Position numbers and translations under genes: made by a program
Shown here: positions 1 through 7,882 of the stretch, one piece after another
How positions within the stretch are numbered: the stretch's first letter is position 1
Layout: every line of letters begins with the position of its first letter
Notes under the pieces: generated by a model
Seen by the model: only the letters and a program-made list of their open reading frames with translations
Told to the model about the DNA's origin: nothing
Databases searched by the model: none
Assembly: GCF_024494595.1 (NCBI RefSeq)
Contig: NZ_JANHDI010000001.1
Span: 1 to 64,000, forward strand
Direction: 5' to 3'
Length of the DNA stretch: 64,000 nucleotides
Source: Halobellus rarus
Lineage (GTDB): Archaea > Halobacteriota > Halobacteria > Halobacteriales > Haloferacaceae

Positions 1-69
1 AGAACGGGACTTTCGAGGTCACGAGAACGGGACTTTCGAGGTCACGAGAACGGGACTTTCGAGGTCACG
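1..69. repeat. 23-bp tandem repeat, three perfect copies
   Basis: Three identical 23-bp units (1-23, 24-46, 47-69), each with the core GGGACTTTCGAGGTCACG. The array may extend beyond the left edge of the window. It lies about 70 bp downstream of the stop codon of the leftward gene at 139-822. No spacers separate the units, so it is a minisatellite and not CRISPR. Confidence 0.95.
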
Positions 70-138
70 AGAGTCAGCGCGGAGACTCGCGGGACCTCAA
101 AAAATCCGTACGAGGGCGACGGAAACCGAAGATCGGAT

Positions 139-822
139 TCAGTTCGTCGTCGACCGGGAGCGATCGTCCGACTCGGGTGGTTCGACCCCCTCGACCGCCT
201 CGACTGTCTCCGTCTCTTTTTCGGTGTCGACGTGCCAGCGCGTCACCTCGTCGTCGAACTCGCCGAGGCGCTCGCTCACCTGCTGTTTCAACTCGTCGTC
301 GTTGACGTTGACCTCGAAGATGAACGAGACGTCGTCCCCGCGCGTGGATTTCTGGATGTTGGCGCTGACGAGTTCGTTGTCGAAGTAGTACGGCGCCAGT
401 TGCGTCATCACCCGCTGGTAGACAGTGTTCTCGACGCGGCGGAGCGCCCGACGTCCGGCGGAATCTGCCGCGCGCGCGACGTAGCCGAGCGATTCCGACC
501 AGCGCTCGACGGCCTCGTCGTTGTCGCCGTTCTCGACGTGTTCGTAGGATTCCGAGAGCCGCTCGCCGGCGGTCTGGAGGTCCTCGTCGGGGGCCTTCCC
601 GGCCTTCTCACCCTCGCCCTCCGCGACGCTCGCCTGCGCTGCGGTCTTTTCGCTCACGTCCTCGCCGAGTCGTTCGTGGGACTTCGGCCGCCACTCGTCC
701 CACTCCTCGAAGGCGTCGCTGTCGACGCCCGCGTCTCGGAGTGCGCGTGTGATGCGTTCGCCGTGTTCGACGACGTCGCCCCAGGTACCCCGGACTTTGA
801 ATCCGGAGACACTCTCTTCCAT
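139..822 (-). CDS. conserved haloarchaeal protein (DUF5828-like)
   Basis: A 227-residue, strongly acidic soluble protein with no signal peptide or membrane segment. Residues 1-60 form a conserved-looking N-terminal segment (GTWGDVVEHGERIT). Residues about 60-85 are a low-complexity Ala/Glu linker, and residues 85-200 look helical with a terminal alpha/beta part. I recall this family as DUF5828, known only from haloarchaea, but I cannot run a search. No catalytic motif is visible and no function can be assigned. It is divergent from the cupin-upp pair across a 230-bp spacer that carries a 22-bp repeat array. The ATG at 822 is the only early start. Coding is supported by acidic bias and G/C third positions. 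Confidence 0.8.
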   Translation of the reverse strand: MEESVSGFKVRGTWGDVVEHGERITRALRDAGVDSDAFEEWDEWRPKSHERLGEDVSEKTAAQASVAEGEGEKAGKAPDEDLQTAGERLSESYEHVENGDNDEAVERWSESLGYVARAADSAGRRALRRVENTVYQRVMTQLAPYYFDNELVSANIQKSTRGDDVSFIFEVNVNDDELKQQVSERLGEFDDEVTRWHVDTEKETETVEAVEGVEPPESDDRSRSTTN

Positions 823-898
823 CGTCTCGCAAAAGGTACGTTCGTCTAGGTATAAAACTCTACTCCGAGCGTTGCGAGCGCGTCACACGCGAGTCTCG

Positions 899-986
899 TT
901 TCTCGACGGGATGTGCGGATTTCGCGAACGGAAGAGGTGGATTTCTCGAACGGAATGGGTAGATTTCGCGAACGGAACGAGCGGGT
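899..986. repeat. degenerate 21-22 bp direct-repeat array in divergent promoter region
   Basis: Copies of a GGATTTCGCGAACGGA-like unit start their TTTC core at 899, 920, 942 and 964, with a weaker copy near 986. Spacing is therefore 21, 22, 22 and 22 bp, close to two helical turns. The array fills the space between two divergent genes (DUF5828-like protein and cupin), so a role as a phased protein-binding array is possible. This is an inference from spacing only. Confidence 0.7.
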
Positions 987-1055
987 TCGTGACGAACTGG
1001 GAGCTACCCTGCGTCGACCCGAGAGGCTTTTGTGCCGAACCGAAATGTATCGCGT

Positions 1056-1493
1056 ATGGGATACACCGTAGTGAGCCAGGGGGAGGTGAGTCCGGCCGAG
1101 GGGCGGCCGTGTGAACTGCGCCGACTCTCCGAGGCCGCGGAGATGTCGAACCTCGCGATCAACCGATTCCGCGCGGAGCCGGGCGAACAGATCCCGCTCG
1201 CGTATCACTACCACGACGAGCAGGAGGAGGCGTTCTACGTCCTCTCGGGGACGATGCACGTCGAGACGCCGGAGGAGACGTATCAGATCGAGACTGGATC
1301 CCTGTTCACTGTGACGCCGGGATCGCCGCATAGGGCGTACAATCCGGAGGACGCCGAGGCGCCCGTCGAGGTGCTGGCTGTCGGTGCGCCGGCGGTCGAG
1401 GGGGACGCCAACGAGTACGATCCGTCGGAAGAGGACTCCGACGCCGAATCCGGATCCGGAACCGACGCCGAATCCGAAACGGGAGGGATCTGA
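1056..1493 (+). CDS. cupin-domain protein
   Basis: A 145-residue single-domain cupin. The cupin core shows metal-ligand His residues in [16 protein letters not shown] and a second motif with [16 protein letters not shown], the usual two-motif layout of small cupins. The last 30 residues are a disordered, acidic tail. The ATG at 1056 is preferred over the GTG at 1032, because a TTTTG-rich promoter-like stretch sits at 1027-1032 and the protein then begins MGYTVVS. It ends one base before the upp start, so the two are surely cotranscribed. The substrate is unknown. Haloarchaeal cupins of this type are often annotated as mannose-6-phosphate isomerase-like, which the sequence does not prove. Confidence 0.85.
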   Translation: MGYTVVSQGEVSPAEGRPCELRRLSEAAEMSNLAINRFRAEPGEQIPLAYHYHDEQEEAFYVLSGTMHVETPEETYQIETGSLFTVTPGSPHRAYNPEDAEAPVEVLAVGAPAVEGDANEYDPSEEDSDAESGSGTDAESETGGI

Positions 1494-1494
1494 G

Positions 1495-2175
1495 ATGACG
1501 ATCGAAGACCGCGACGACGCCTACCTGATCACGCACGCGCTCGCGAAGGACACCCTCTCGCGACTCCGCGACGTCGAGACCGAGCAGGTCGCGTTCCGCA
1601 AGGGCCTGGTCAAACTCGGGCGGATCTGCGGCTACGAGATCATCGACGGCGCGATGGAGACCGAGTACGTCTCCGTCCAGACGCCGCTGACGGAGACGAC
1701 CGGCGAGCGGGTCAAGGGGCTCGACGACGTCGTGATCGTCAACGTCCTCCGGGCGGCGACCCCGTTCGTCGAAGGGCTGCTGAAGGCGTTCCCGCGGGCC
1801 AAGCAGGGCGTCATCAGCGCCGGACGAGACGAGACCGCCGGGATGGACGACGAGGGTGGGTTCCCGATCACCATCGACTACGTGAAGCTCCCGGAGATCA
1901 CCGAGGACGACACCGTCATCGTCGCCGATCCGATGCTCGCGACCGGGTCGACGATGTGCGCCGTCCTCGATCACGTCCTCGAATCGGCGGCGGTCGAACC
2001 GGCCGACCTGTTCGTCCTCTCGGCGGTCTCCGCGCCCGACGGACTCCTCCGCGTCGGCGAGGAGTTCCCCCGAGCCGACCTCCTGACAGTCGCTATCGAC
2101 GACTACCTCGACGACGACGGGTACATCGTTCCCGGCCTCGGCGACGCCGGCGACCGCGCGTTCAGGACGACGTAG
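1495..2175 (+). CDS. upp: uracil phosphoribosyltransferase
   Basis: Makes UMP from uracil and PRPP in pyrimidine salvage. The 226-residue length is slightly longer than the usual ~210. The PRPP-binding loop appears as [14 protein letters not shown], with the [19 protein letters not shown] signature typical of UPRTase. The [19 protein letters not shown] segment is the conserved dimer and GTP-sensing region. The C-terminal uracil-binding segment appears as [18 protein letters not shown]. The start ATG lies one base after the cupin stop, so translation is coupled. The longer in-frame extension upstream lies entirely inside the cupin gene and is discounted. Confidence 0.97.
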   Translation: MTIEDRDDAYLITHALAKDTLSRLRDVETEQVAFRKGLVKLGRICGYEIIDGAMETEYVSVQTPLTETTGERVKGLDDVVIVNVLRAATPFVEGLLKAFPRAKQGVISAGRDETAGMDDEGGFPITIDYVKLPEITEDDTVIVADPMLATGSTMCAVLDHVLESAAVEPADLFVLSAVSAPDGLLRVGEEFPRADLLTVAIDDYLDDDGYIVPGLGDAGDRAFRTT

Positions 2176-2245
2176 GTCCACGAGCGGTCTCAGAGACGCA
2201 CCAGCGACGTGAACAACTTTACCGACGCGCCGCTCAGAGGCACGT

Positions 2246-2458
2246 ATGACCGGAAGCGAACCCTGCGATGCCTGCGGCGATCCGATCGAAGAGGCGCTGG
2301 CTCGGACGGTTCAGTTGAACGTCGATCGCTCGGAAGTCGATAGGCAGCGGCTCTGCCCCGCTTGCTTCGCCGATTGGATCGAGCGCTACCGAACCGAGAT
2401 GCAACCGCGGGCGGCCGAGAACACCGTCGACAGCGACGCCGACATCATCGTCGATTGA
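2246..2458 (+). CDS. small zinc-finger protein (two CxxC pairs)
   Basis: A 70-residue protein with two Cys pairs, CDACGD near residue 7 and LCPACF near residue 37. Together they could bind one zinc as in the many small CPxCG-type zinc-finger proteins of haloarchaea. There is no membrane segment, and the acidic tail ends DADIIVD. The final codons and the stop are part of a 25-bp repeat that continues downstream. It sits alone between upp and the leftward membrane protein gene. Function unknown. Confidence 0.8.
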   Translation: MTGSEPCDACGDPIEEALARTVQLNVDRSEVDRQRLCPACFADWIERYRTEMQPRAAENTVDSDADIIVD

Positions 2459-2520
2459 GCCGCGAGCAGTCATCGTCGATTGAGCCGCGAGCAGTCATCG
2501 CCGACTGAACCGCAGGCCGC
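2446..2520. repeat. 25-bp tandem repeat that includes a gene's stop codon
   Basis: Two perfect 25-bp units (2446-2470, 2471-2495) with core CGTCGATTGAGCCGCGAGC, and a degenerate third (2496-2520). The first unit contains the last codons and TGA of the zinc-finger gene, so the array looks like duplication of that gene's 3' end. Each copy repeats the in-frame stop. Confidence 0.93.
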
Positions 2521-2551
2521 CACCGTGGATTGAGGTCGGAGGGAGCGGGAC

Positions 2552-3403
2552 TTAGACCGCGTAGCGGCGGGGGTCGTTCGATTCGCCCTCGAAGATGGCG
2601 ATGTACGGGTCGCCCGTCTCGTCGTCCGGGCAGGCGGTAGTTCGCTCGATCGGGAACGTCTCGCCGGTCGTGTTCGCGGCGTCGAGATACAGCGTCACCG
2701 GGAACGTCTTCGAGCCGAAACTCATCACGTGCTCGTTGTAGCCGTCCTGAACGTTCAGGTGGGCGCGGACCGGCGGCCGCTCCTCGCGTTCGGGTTCGCT
2801 CGGATGTCTGTACTCGCTCCAGTCGCCGGCGGCGCACACGCCGTAGTTTGGCGTCTCGACGCGCTCCGGCAGGGGCGTGGGGTTGTTCGCGACGACCGAT
2901 GCGACCTGGACGTCGCCGCGGGGCGACTCGGTGATCTCGATCCGGTTCTCGACCTGGAGTTCGTACGCGAGACCGCCGGTAACCACGTCGACGACGAGCA
3001 CGAGCGCGACGACCGCGGCGACGGCTCCGAAGAGGTACGTCGCCTGCGCCCCGCTCAGGAGTCGATTCCCGCCGTCGAAGCGCGTTCGGACCGCGAACAG
3101 CGCGGCCGCGAGCAGCAGGAGCCCCAGGACCGTCGCCTCGTTTCCGAGGTCGAACGTGTTCACGAAGTCGAAGAAGATTCCGACCACCGAAACGACGACG
3201 ACGCCGTATCCGAGGAGCGTCAGCTGTCGGTCCGTCGTTCGCTGGGAGATGGCGAAGACGCCGGTGAGAAAGGCAAGGGCGATCAGGGTCTTCGAGACGG
3301 GTGAGACCCCGAGTTCGACGCTGAAGACGAAAAAGAGGACCGCAATCGTCGTGAGCGCTGCCGCCGCGCCGTTGAACAGCGTCTCGGAGTCGATAGCGAC
3401 CAT
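2552..3403 (-). CDS. conserved membrane protein of unknown function
   Basis: About 283 residues. Five or so hydrophobic stretches occupy the first ~160 residues (for example AAAALTTIAVLFFVFSV and YGVVVVSVVGIFFDFV). They are followed by a ~120-residue soluble C-terminal domain that is probably extracellular, with two Cys (VCAAGDW and ACPDDE). The ATG at 3403 (MVAIDSETLF) is chosen over one nine codons upstream, because it puts the first membrane helix close to the N-terminus. No motif gives a function. It stands alone, convergent with the zinc-finger gene. Confidence 0.75.
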   Translation of the reverse strand: MVAIDSETLFNGAAAALTTIAVLFFVFSVELGVSPVSKTLIALAFLTGVFAISQRTTDRQLTLLGYGVVVVSVVGIFFDFVNTFDLGNEATVLGLLLLAAALFAVRTRFDGGNRLLSGAQATYLFGAVAAVVALVLVVDVVTGGLAYELQVENRIEITESPRGDVQVASVVANNPTPLPERVETPNYGVCAAGDWSEYRHPSEPEREERPPVRAHLNVQDGYNEHVMSFGSKTFPVTLYLDAANTTGETFPIERTTACPDDETGDPYIAIFEGESNDPRRYAV

Positions 3404-3710
3404 ACAGATCGCTTCGAGACGGGACACCAATATCTCACCGGTGGGACAAACGGCTCTTTCAGTCTCACAGCGGATCGATCGGAGAGAGATACCGTCGAGA
3501 GTTCGTTTCCGGAACGGGAGAATCTCGGGATGGAACCCCCTTCTTTCGTCTCGAACCTCGACGCAGTGATGCGGTGCAACTTCGAAAGGAAGCGGAAGAA
3601 ATACACCCTCGTACTCTCCGGAGCGATACGGAGAAGAGGCCTCACGCGAGTCGGCGACTTCTATCGTCTCTCCCGGTCCGAACGGCGTCGGTGCTCGGTG
3701 ATTTGATCGT
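3404..3710. other. non-coding spacer
   Basis: No convincing gene on either strand. The reading frames here lack the acidic codon bias of the neighbours. It holds the promoter side of the leftward membrane protein gene and ends in the 30-bp repeat array. Confidence 0.6.
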
Positions 3711-3818
3711 CGTTCGACGTCGGAGCGGGCTGTGAGTTATCGTTCGACGTCGGGGCGGGCTGTGAGTTATCGTTCGACGTCGGGCCGAGCTGAAATCACC
3801 GTTCGATGTCGGCGCGGC
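3711..3818. repeat. 30-bp tandem repeat overlapping the end of the IMPACT-family gene
   Basis: Units with core CGTTCGACGTCGGGGCGGGC start at 3711, 3741 and 3771, with a fourth partial copy from 3800. The rightmost copies contain the last codons and stop of the leftward gene at 3796-4488. The array therefore grew from that gene's 3' end, as at 2446-2520. Confidence 0.9.
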
Positions 3819-4488
3819 CGCTCGTCGCGCTACGGATTCGGTCGCGGAGCGTCGCGCCCTCGTCGACTGGAGCGCGGACTTCGAACGCGACGTCGGCCTC
3901 GTAGGTCCCCTCGAACTCCGCGTCCGAACTTTCGAGGAGTCCGCGGACCGTTCCGGAATCGTCGTACTCGACGGTCACGACGAAGCGCTCGTGCGGGACG
4001 GTTTCGACGACACCCGCGTCGTCCACGGCGTCTTTGACCGCACGCGAGTACGCTCGGGCCAGGCCGCCGACGCCGAGGTTCGTTCCGCCGTAGTATCGCG
4101 TGACGACCGCTGCGACGTTTCGGATTTCGCGCTGGACGAGGACGTTCAGCGCCGGCTTCCCCGACGATCCCGACGGTTCGCCGTCGTCGGACTGGTACTC
4201 TCTGAGCATCGTTCCAGTGGCTCGGTTCGTGCCCGTTACCGCCGACTCGGCGTCCGCGGGAACCCGGTACGCCGGGACGTTGTGCGTCGCGTCCGGATGT
4301 CGCTCCCGGATCTGATCGACGAACGATTCGGCCTCTTGAACCGTGTTCGCGGGTGAAACGTAGCCGATGAACTCCGAGCCCTTCACCTCGAAACGGGACT
4401 CACCGGGGCCGGCTACCGTTCGGAACGACGCCGGGTGAGCCTCTGTGCCATCGGATCGGTCCGTCACGGCCGAGAGTAGCGCCGGCAT
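3796..4488 (-). CDS. IMPACT/YigZ family protein (UPF0029)
   Basis: A 230-residue protein with the IMPACT signature: the SDDGEPSGSSGKP segment near residue 107 and the RYYGGTNLGVGGLARAY motif near residue 133. The N-terminal UPF0029 alpha/beta domain spans about 20-150. A C-terminal ferredoxin-like domain follows (about 165-225). In eukaryotes IMPACT modulates the Gcn2 translation-control pathway. The archaeal and bacterial role is not settled, so only the family call is firm. The start MPALLSAVT at 4488 is the only early ATG. Its 3' end lies inside the 30-bp repeat array. It runs in the same direction as the ACT-domain gene with a 74-bp gap. Confidence 0.9.
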   Translation of the reverse strand: MPALLSAVTDRSDGTEAHPASFRTVAGPGESRFEVKGSEFIGYVSPANTVQEAESFVDQIRERHPDATHNVPAYRVPADAESAVTGTNRATGTMLREYQSDDGEPSGSSGKPALNVLVQREIRNVAAVVTRYYGGTNLGVGGLARAYSRAVKDAVDDAGVVETVPHERFVVTVEYDDSGTVRGLLESSDAEFEGTYEADVAFEVRAPVDEGATLRDRIRSATSGRADIER

Positions 4489-4562
4489 CTATCAAAAGGG
4501 TTCGCGTCGGGCGTCGACAGGGCGGACCTCGTCTTACGCGCGTCGACTGGACGGTGTCCGAT

Positions 4563-5066
4563 CTACGCGATGCTGATCCGGTGGACGAAATCGAGTTCCG
4601 AGAGTTCGTTCAGGAGGTCGCCGGGAATCCGTTCGTCGGTGACGAGGTAGAGTTTTGGATCGTCGGTGAACTCCGGGTCTTCACTGATCGTCTGTCGGAT
4701 GGAGATGTCGCGGTCGGCGAGGCGCGACGTGATTTCCGCGACGATTCCGGACCGTTCGGCGTCGTTGACCTCGACAGTCAACACCGATAGATCCAGGACC
4801 GGAGCGAGGTCCATCAGACTGGGGATCGACGAGATGTTCTGGAAGATCCGTCTGAGTTCCTCGTCGTCGAGGATGGCCGTCGTCGTCGAATCGACGACCC
4901 GACGGTCGACGTCGATCTCGCGGGCGATACCCGTGTTGGGAATCTCGATACCGCCGGAGACGACCCGCCCGTCGTCGTTCACCGAGAACCCGCGTTCGAG
5001 GAGGAGGCGGATGACCGCCTGCTGGCTCGGACTCCCCTCGAACTTCTGCATAATCTCGTCGAACAT
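4563..5066 (-). CDS. ACT-domain regulator of amino-acid metabolism (COG2150-like)
   Basis: A 167-residue protein. Residues 1-60 look like a winged-helix-type DNA-binding region (SQQAVIRLLLERGFSV, then IAREIDVDRRVVDSTTTAIL). Residues about 85-165 form an ACT ligand-binding domain (VLTVEVNDAERSGIVAEITSRL). This layout matches an archaeal family described as a predicted regulator of amino-acid metabolism. The ligand is not known. It lies head-to-tail with orc1, about 107 bp away. The start ATG at 5066 gives MFDEIMQKFEG, consistent with family length. Confidence 0.85.
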   Translation of the reverse strand: MFDEIMQKFEGSPSQQAVIRLLLERGFSVNDDGRVVSGGIEIPNTGIAREIDVDRRVVDSTTTAILDDEELRRIFQNISSIPSLMDLAPVLDLSVLTVEVNDAERSGIVAEITSRLADRDISIRQTISEDPEFTDDPKLYLVTDERIPGDLLNELSELDFVHRISIA

Positions 5067-5172
5067 CCGTCAGCACCGTGTATGGCCAGCGCTATTATAG
5101 TAGCGTTTGGGAGCCCCGATCAGACCCGTACCGCTCATCCGATCCGTATTCCATACTCGACGACGACGCCCG

Positions 5173-7020
5173 TCAGTTGTCGAATCGGGCCTGGACGAAC
5201 GGCTGGGCGTTCTCGATGTCGCCGAGTCGGGAATCGGAGAGAAGCACCGCCTCGGTTTCGTCGATCGGGACCGACAGCGAAATCTCCTTCGTGCGGCCGT
5301 ATCGTCCCTTAGAGACGACGACGGCGTTGACGATACCGAGCATATCGAGTTCGGAGATGAGGTCCGTCACGCGGCGCTGGGTGAGGACGTCGGCGTCGAT
5401 CTCCTCACAGAGGCGCTTGTAGATGTTGAACACCTCGCCGGTGTTGACGTTTCGGACGCCGTTCTTCTCGAGGAGGATGGTCGCGAAGAGGACGATCTTC
5501 GACTGCGTCGGGAGCGTCCGAACGACCTCGACGACGCGGTCCAGTTCGATCTTGTCCTGGGCCTGCCGGACGTGGGCCTCCTCGACGGTGTCGGCCTGCC
5601 CCCGTTCGGCGAGTTCGCCGGCGGTGCGGAGGAGATCCAGCGCCCGCCGGGCGTCGCCGTGCTCCTGCGCGGCGAACGCGGCGCACAGTGGGATGACGTC
5701 GTCGGTGAGCGCGTCGTCCTTGAACGCGACGTTGGCGCGGTGTTGCAGGATGTCCCGGAGTTGATTCGCATCGTACGGGGGAAAGACGATCTCCTCCTCG
5801 CCGAGACTGGATTTGACCCGGGGATCCAGGAAGTCGGTGAACTTCAGGTCGTTCGAGATCCCCATAATGGAGATCCGCGAGTTGTCGAGCTCGGAGTTCA
5901 TCCGCGAGAGGTTATAGAGCGTGTCGTCGCCGGACTTCTCGACGAGTTTGTCGATCTCGTCGAGCATTATGACGACGACCCGCTCCCGGTAGTCGACCGC
6001 GTCGAAGAACGTCGAGTACACGCGGTCCGTGGGCCATCCCGTCATCGGAACGGGCTCCATCTCGTCGCGGTCGGACTCGAGCTCCTCGATGCGGGACTGC
6101 ACCTCGGCGGCCGACTCGTACGCCGAGCCGGTAAGCGCCGTCGCGTCGTCGACGGCCTGTGGGTGGAGTTCGTTCAGTTCGTCGAGCTCCGTCTCGATCA
6201 CTTCCTGGTTCTTTTCGATGAATTTGTTCGCGAGTTGAGCGAGCACCCGGTACTGCGTGTCCGTCACCTCGCAGTTGATGTACTCGACTTCGCAAGGGAC
6301 ATCGTACTTCTTCGATGTCGATTCGAGTTCCTGGCTGACGAACTTCGCACTCGCAGTCTTTCCCGTCCCCGTCTTCCCGTATATCAGGATGTTAGAGGGT
6401 GTTTCTCCGCGAAGTGCGGACACGAGGATCGTCGCCATCTGGTTGATCTGTTCGGTCCGATGGGGGAGTTCTCGCGGCGTGTACGAGGGCCGAAGGACCT
6501 CTTTGTTCTCGAAGATTGGTTCGCCGGAGAGCAAGTCGTCGAAGAGCCCCTGACTGTCGCCGTCGTCGTCTAGGACGACCTCGTCGAGGCTCACGTCTGT
6601 CGTTCCGGCCGTCGAGTCACCGACTCGGATCGAGTCGGGATCGTCCGGCCCGATGCTTTCTTCGATGTCGATGTCCTCGGCCGTCACGGGTTCTGTGCTC
6701 TCCGATTGCGGAGAACTGCCGTCGGACGTTCCCGAGCTCGTGGAATTTGGGGTGTCGGTCTCGGGCGCGTCGTCCGCCGCGGATTCCCCACCGTCGTCGG
6801 AGTGATCACGGGGCGGATCGTCGATGCCCCGAGGTCGTTCACCGGAGTCGAACTGCTCGTCAGAACCGGATCGACCCGTCGGTCCCGATGGATTCGCATT
6901 CTCGTTCCCGTCTGTCGTGTCGGCGGCGGTGGAATCGGATTCGACTACGTCACCGTCATCGACGGCCTCGTCTGAGCCCGCGCGCCCGTTCTTGTCGTCG
7001 GATTGTGTTCTTTCGTCCAT
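5173..7020 (-). CDS. orc1/cdc6: Orc1/Cdc6 replication initiator
   Basis: Origin-binding AAA+ ATPase that recognises origin boxes and loads the MCM helicase. Walker A is GKTGTGKTA (about residues 215-223). Walker B with VVVIMLDEIDKL follows, then a sensor region (SIMGISNDLKF), and a C-terminal winged helix covers roughly the last 100 residues. Residues 1-160 are an unusual, highly acidic, Ser/Asp-rich extension that makes the protein 615 residues against about 400 for most archaeal Orc1. An ATG five codons upstream (7035) is possible. A TATA-like GTTATAGC at 7055-7062 on this strand puts transcription start near 7033, which favours 7020. It is adjacent to and transcribed away from the ORB-flanked origin, like the main oriC1 initiator of other haloarchaea. 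Confidence 0.96.
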   Translation of the reverse strand: MDERTQSDDKNGRAGSDEAVDDGDVVESDSTAADTTDGNENANPSGPTGRSGSDEQFDSGERPRGIDDPPRDHSDDGGESAADDAPETDTPNSTSSGTSDGSSPQSESTEPVTAEDIDIEESIGPDDPDSIRVGDSTAGTTDVSLDEVVLDDDGDSQGLFDDLLSGEPIFENKEVLRPSYTPRELPHRTEQINQMATILVSALRGETPSNILIYGKTGTGKTASAKFVSQELESTSKKYDVPCEVEYINCEVTDTQYRVLAQLANKFIEKNQEVIETELDELNELHPQAVDDATALTGSAYESAAEVQSRIEELESDRDEMEPVPMTGWPTDRVYSTFFDAVDYRERVVVIMLDEIDKLVEKSGDDTLYNLSRMNSELDNSRISIMGISNDLKFTDFLDPRVKSSLGEEEIVFPPYDANQLRDILQHRANVAFKDDALTDDVIPLCAAFAAQEHGDARRALDLLRTAGELAERGQADTVEEAHVRQAQDKIELDRVVEVVRTLPTQSKIVLFATILLEKNGVRNVNTGEVFNIYKRLCEEIDADVLTQRRVTDLISELDMLGIVNAVVVSKGRYGRTKEISLSVPIDETEAVLLSDSRLGDIENAQPFVQARFDN

Positions 7021-7026
7021 CCGTGT

Positions 7027-7050
7027 ACCCCCCAATTTCGACTGGAAATT
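7027..7050 (-). repeat. short ORB-like sequence at the orc1 start
   Basis: ACCCCCCAATTTCGACTGG followed by AAATT. Read on the minus strand it has TTTCCAGTCGAAATTGGGGG, resembling the ORB core (CCAGT-GAAA-GGGG). It also contains the short palindrome AATTTC-GACTG-GAAATT. Its position at the orc1 start codon suggests possible autoregulation by Orc1. Confidence 0.6.
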
Positions 7051-7443
7051 CCGCCGTTATAGCCGGTAGATCGTACAACCCGTCGGAGAGAACCGATCCA
7101 GTGGCCGCTTCTCCGTCGGAGACGTGTCCAGTTGATGCAGGCGAAGCAGAGGAACACGTGCTACAAAAAGCTTGTCTCTTGCAGAGTTTCACGGGAGAAC
7201 GTTCCGATACCAGCCGTCGATTGACGTTGGCCAGTCAGATCTCGGTCGGTGCTAGTATGGGTTCACTCTGGGGACGACGGGGATTCCTGTACGGACGATG
7301 GGGGGATTTTCCTGTAAGATAGTTAATTATTCGTGGCTGGTTGGTCGTGATTCCACGCCGTGCCGCTTCACTCCAGGTCTATACTGCCAGGATTCGTGTT
7401 TTTCCACAGTACATTTGTTGTTGTATTTTGGTCGGAGCCGACA

Positions 7444-7471
7444 CCCCCACCCCTTCGTTTCAACTGGAAAC
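7444..7471 (-). repeat. origin recognition box, left arm of inverted pair
   Basis: On the minus strand it reads TTTCCAGTTGAAACGAAGGG, followed by GTGGGGG. The dyad half plus the G-string are the two parts of archaeal ORBs contacted by Orc1/Cdc6. It is inverted relative to 7645-7672 across about 173 bp of AT-rich DNA. Confidence 0.9.
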
Positions 7472-7644
7472 GGAGACGGAGCCGTTCCCCAGTGGCTGGA
7501 TTACGTCTCCAATTACTAAATTCAAATATCGAAAAGTTATAAATTAATTCTACTACTGTAATACGGGTACTATTCAAAGGACTAGGATATAAATCCACCG
7601 TCCTCTAAGTAGCCGTCATCACCCCCCACGGGTCTGTTTTTGCG

Positions 7645-7672
7645 TCTCCACCTGAAACGAAGGGGTGGGGGG
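7645..7672 (+). repeat. origin recognition box, right arm of inverted pair
   Basis: The plus strand reads CTCCACCTGAAACGAAGGGG then TGGGGGG. It matches the left arm at nearly every position from CCA through the G-string, in opposite orientation. Confidence 0.9.
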
Positions 7673-7882
7673 CGCCGATCCGAGCCCCAAGCCGTGTCGT
7701 CGGCGACCCGAGATACAACGAATCTGACGAAGAACGCACCTGACGAAGAATATCCGACCTGAGCCCGTCCCTCTCGCGTCGGATATCGGGGGTCCGTCTG
7801 ACGCAGTGTTTAAGTGAACACGGAAATGTGGTTCCTCCATACGCCCCTCCACGACACGCATCGGGAGGCGCGGGAGGCCAGG

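Larger units (their letters stand above)
7021..7882. other. oriC1: chromosomal replication origin (oriC1-type)
   Basis: An 860-bp gene-free stretch between orc1 and oapA. It contains an AT-rich core (about 7500-7600, with runs such as AAGTTATAAATTAATTC), which is a likely DNA-unwinding element. The core is flanked by long inverted ORB repeats at 7444-7471 and 7645-7672, and a shorter ORB-like sequence lies at 7027-7050. This matches the described haloarchaeal oriC1 layout, in which an AT-rich segment of under 200 bp sits between roughly 30-bp inverted repeats beside an orc1 gene. Two imperfect direct repeats (7274-7291 and 7294-7316, sharing GACGA-GGGG and CCTGTA) lie on the orc1 side. Calling it the active origin is inference from layout. 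Confidence 0.92.

Noticed and set aside
1-69. CRISPR array
   Set aside because: Units follow each other without spacers and are too short. The same holds for the other tandem arrays in the window.
3283-3645. 120-codon minus-strand frame upstream of the membrane protein
   Set aside because: Basic and Ser/Arg-rich with low third-position GC bias, unlike real genes here. It overlaps the membrane protein in another frame.
5107-6573. Long open frame (488 codons) on the plus strand opposite orc1
   Set aside because: It is the antisense shadow of a conserved, motif-complete orc1 gene. High GC keeps stop codons rare on the opposite strand.
7500-7600. AT-rich stretch as a foreign island or insertion sequence
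   Set aside because: It is bounded by inverted ORBs and flanked by orc1 and oapA, so it is better explained as the unwinding element of the origin.
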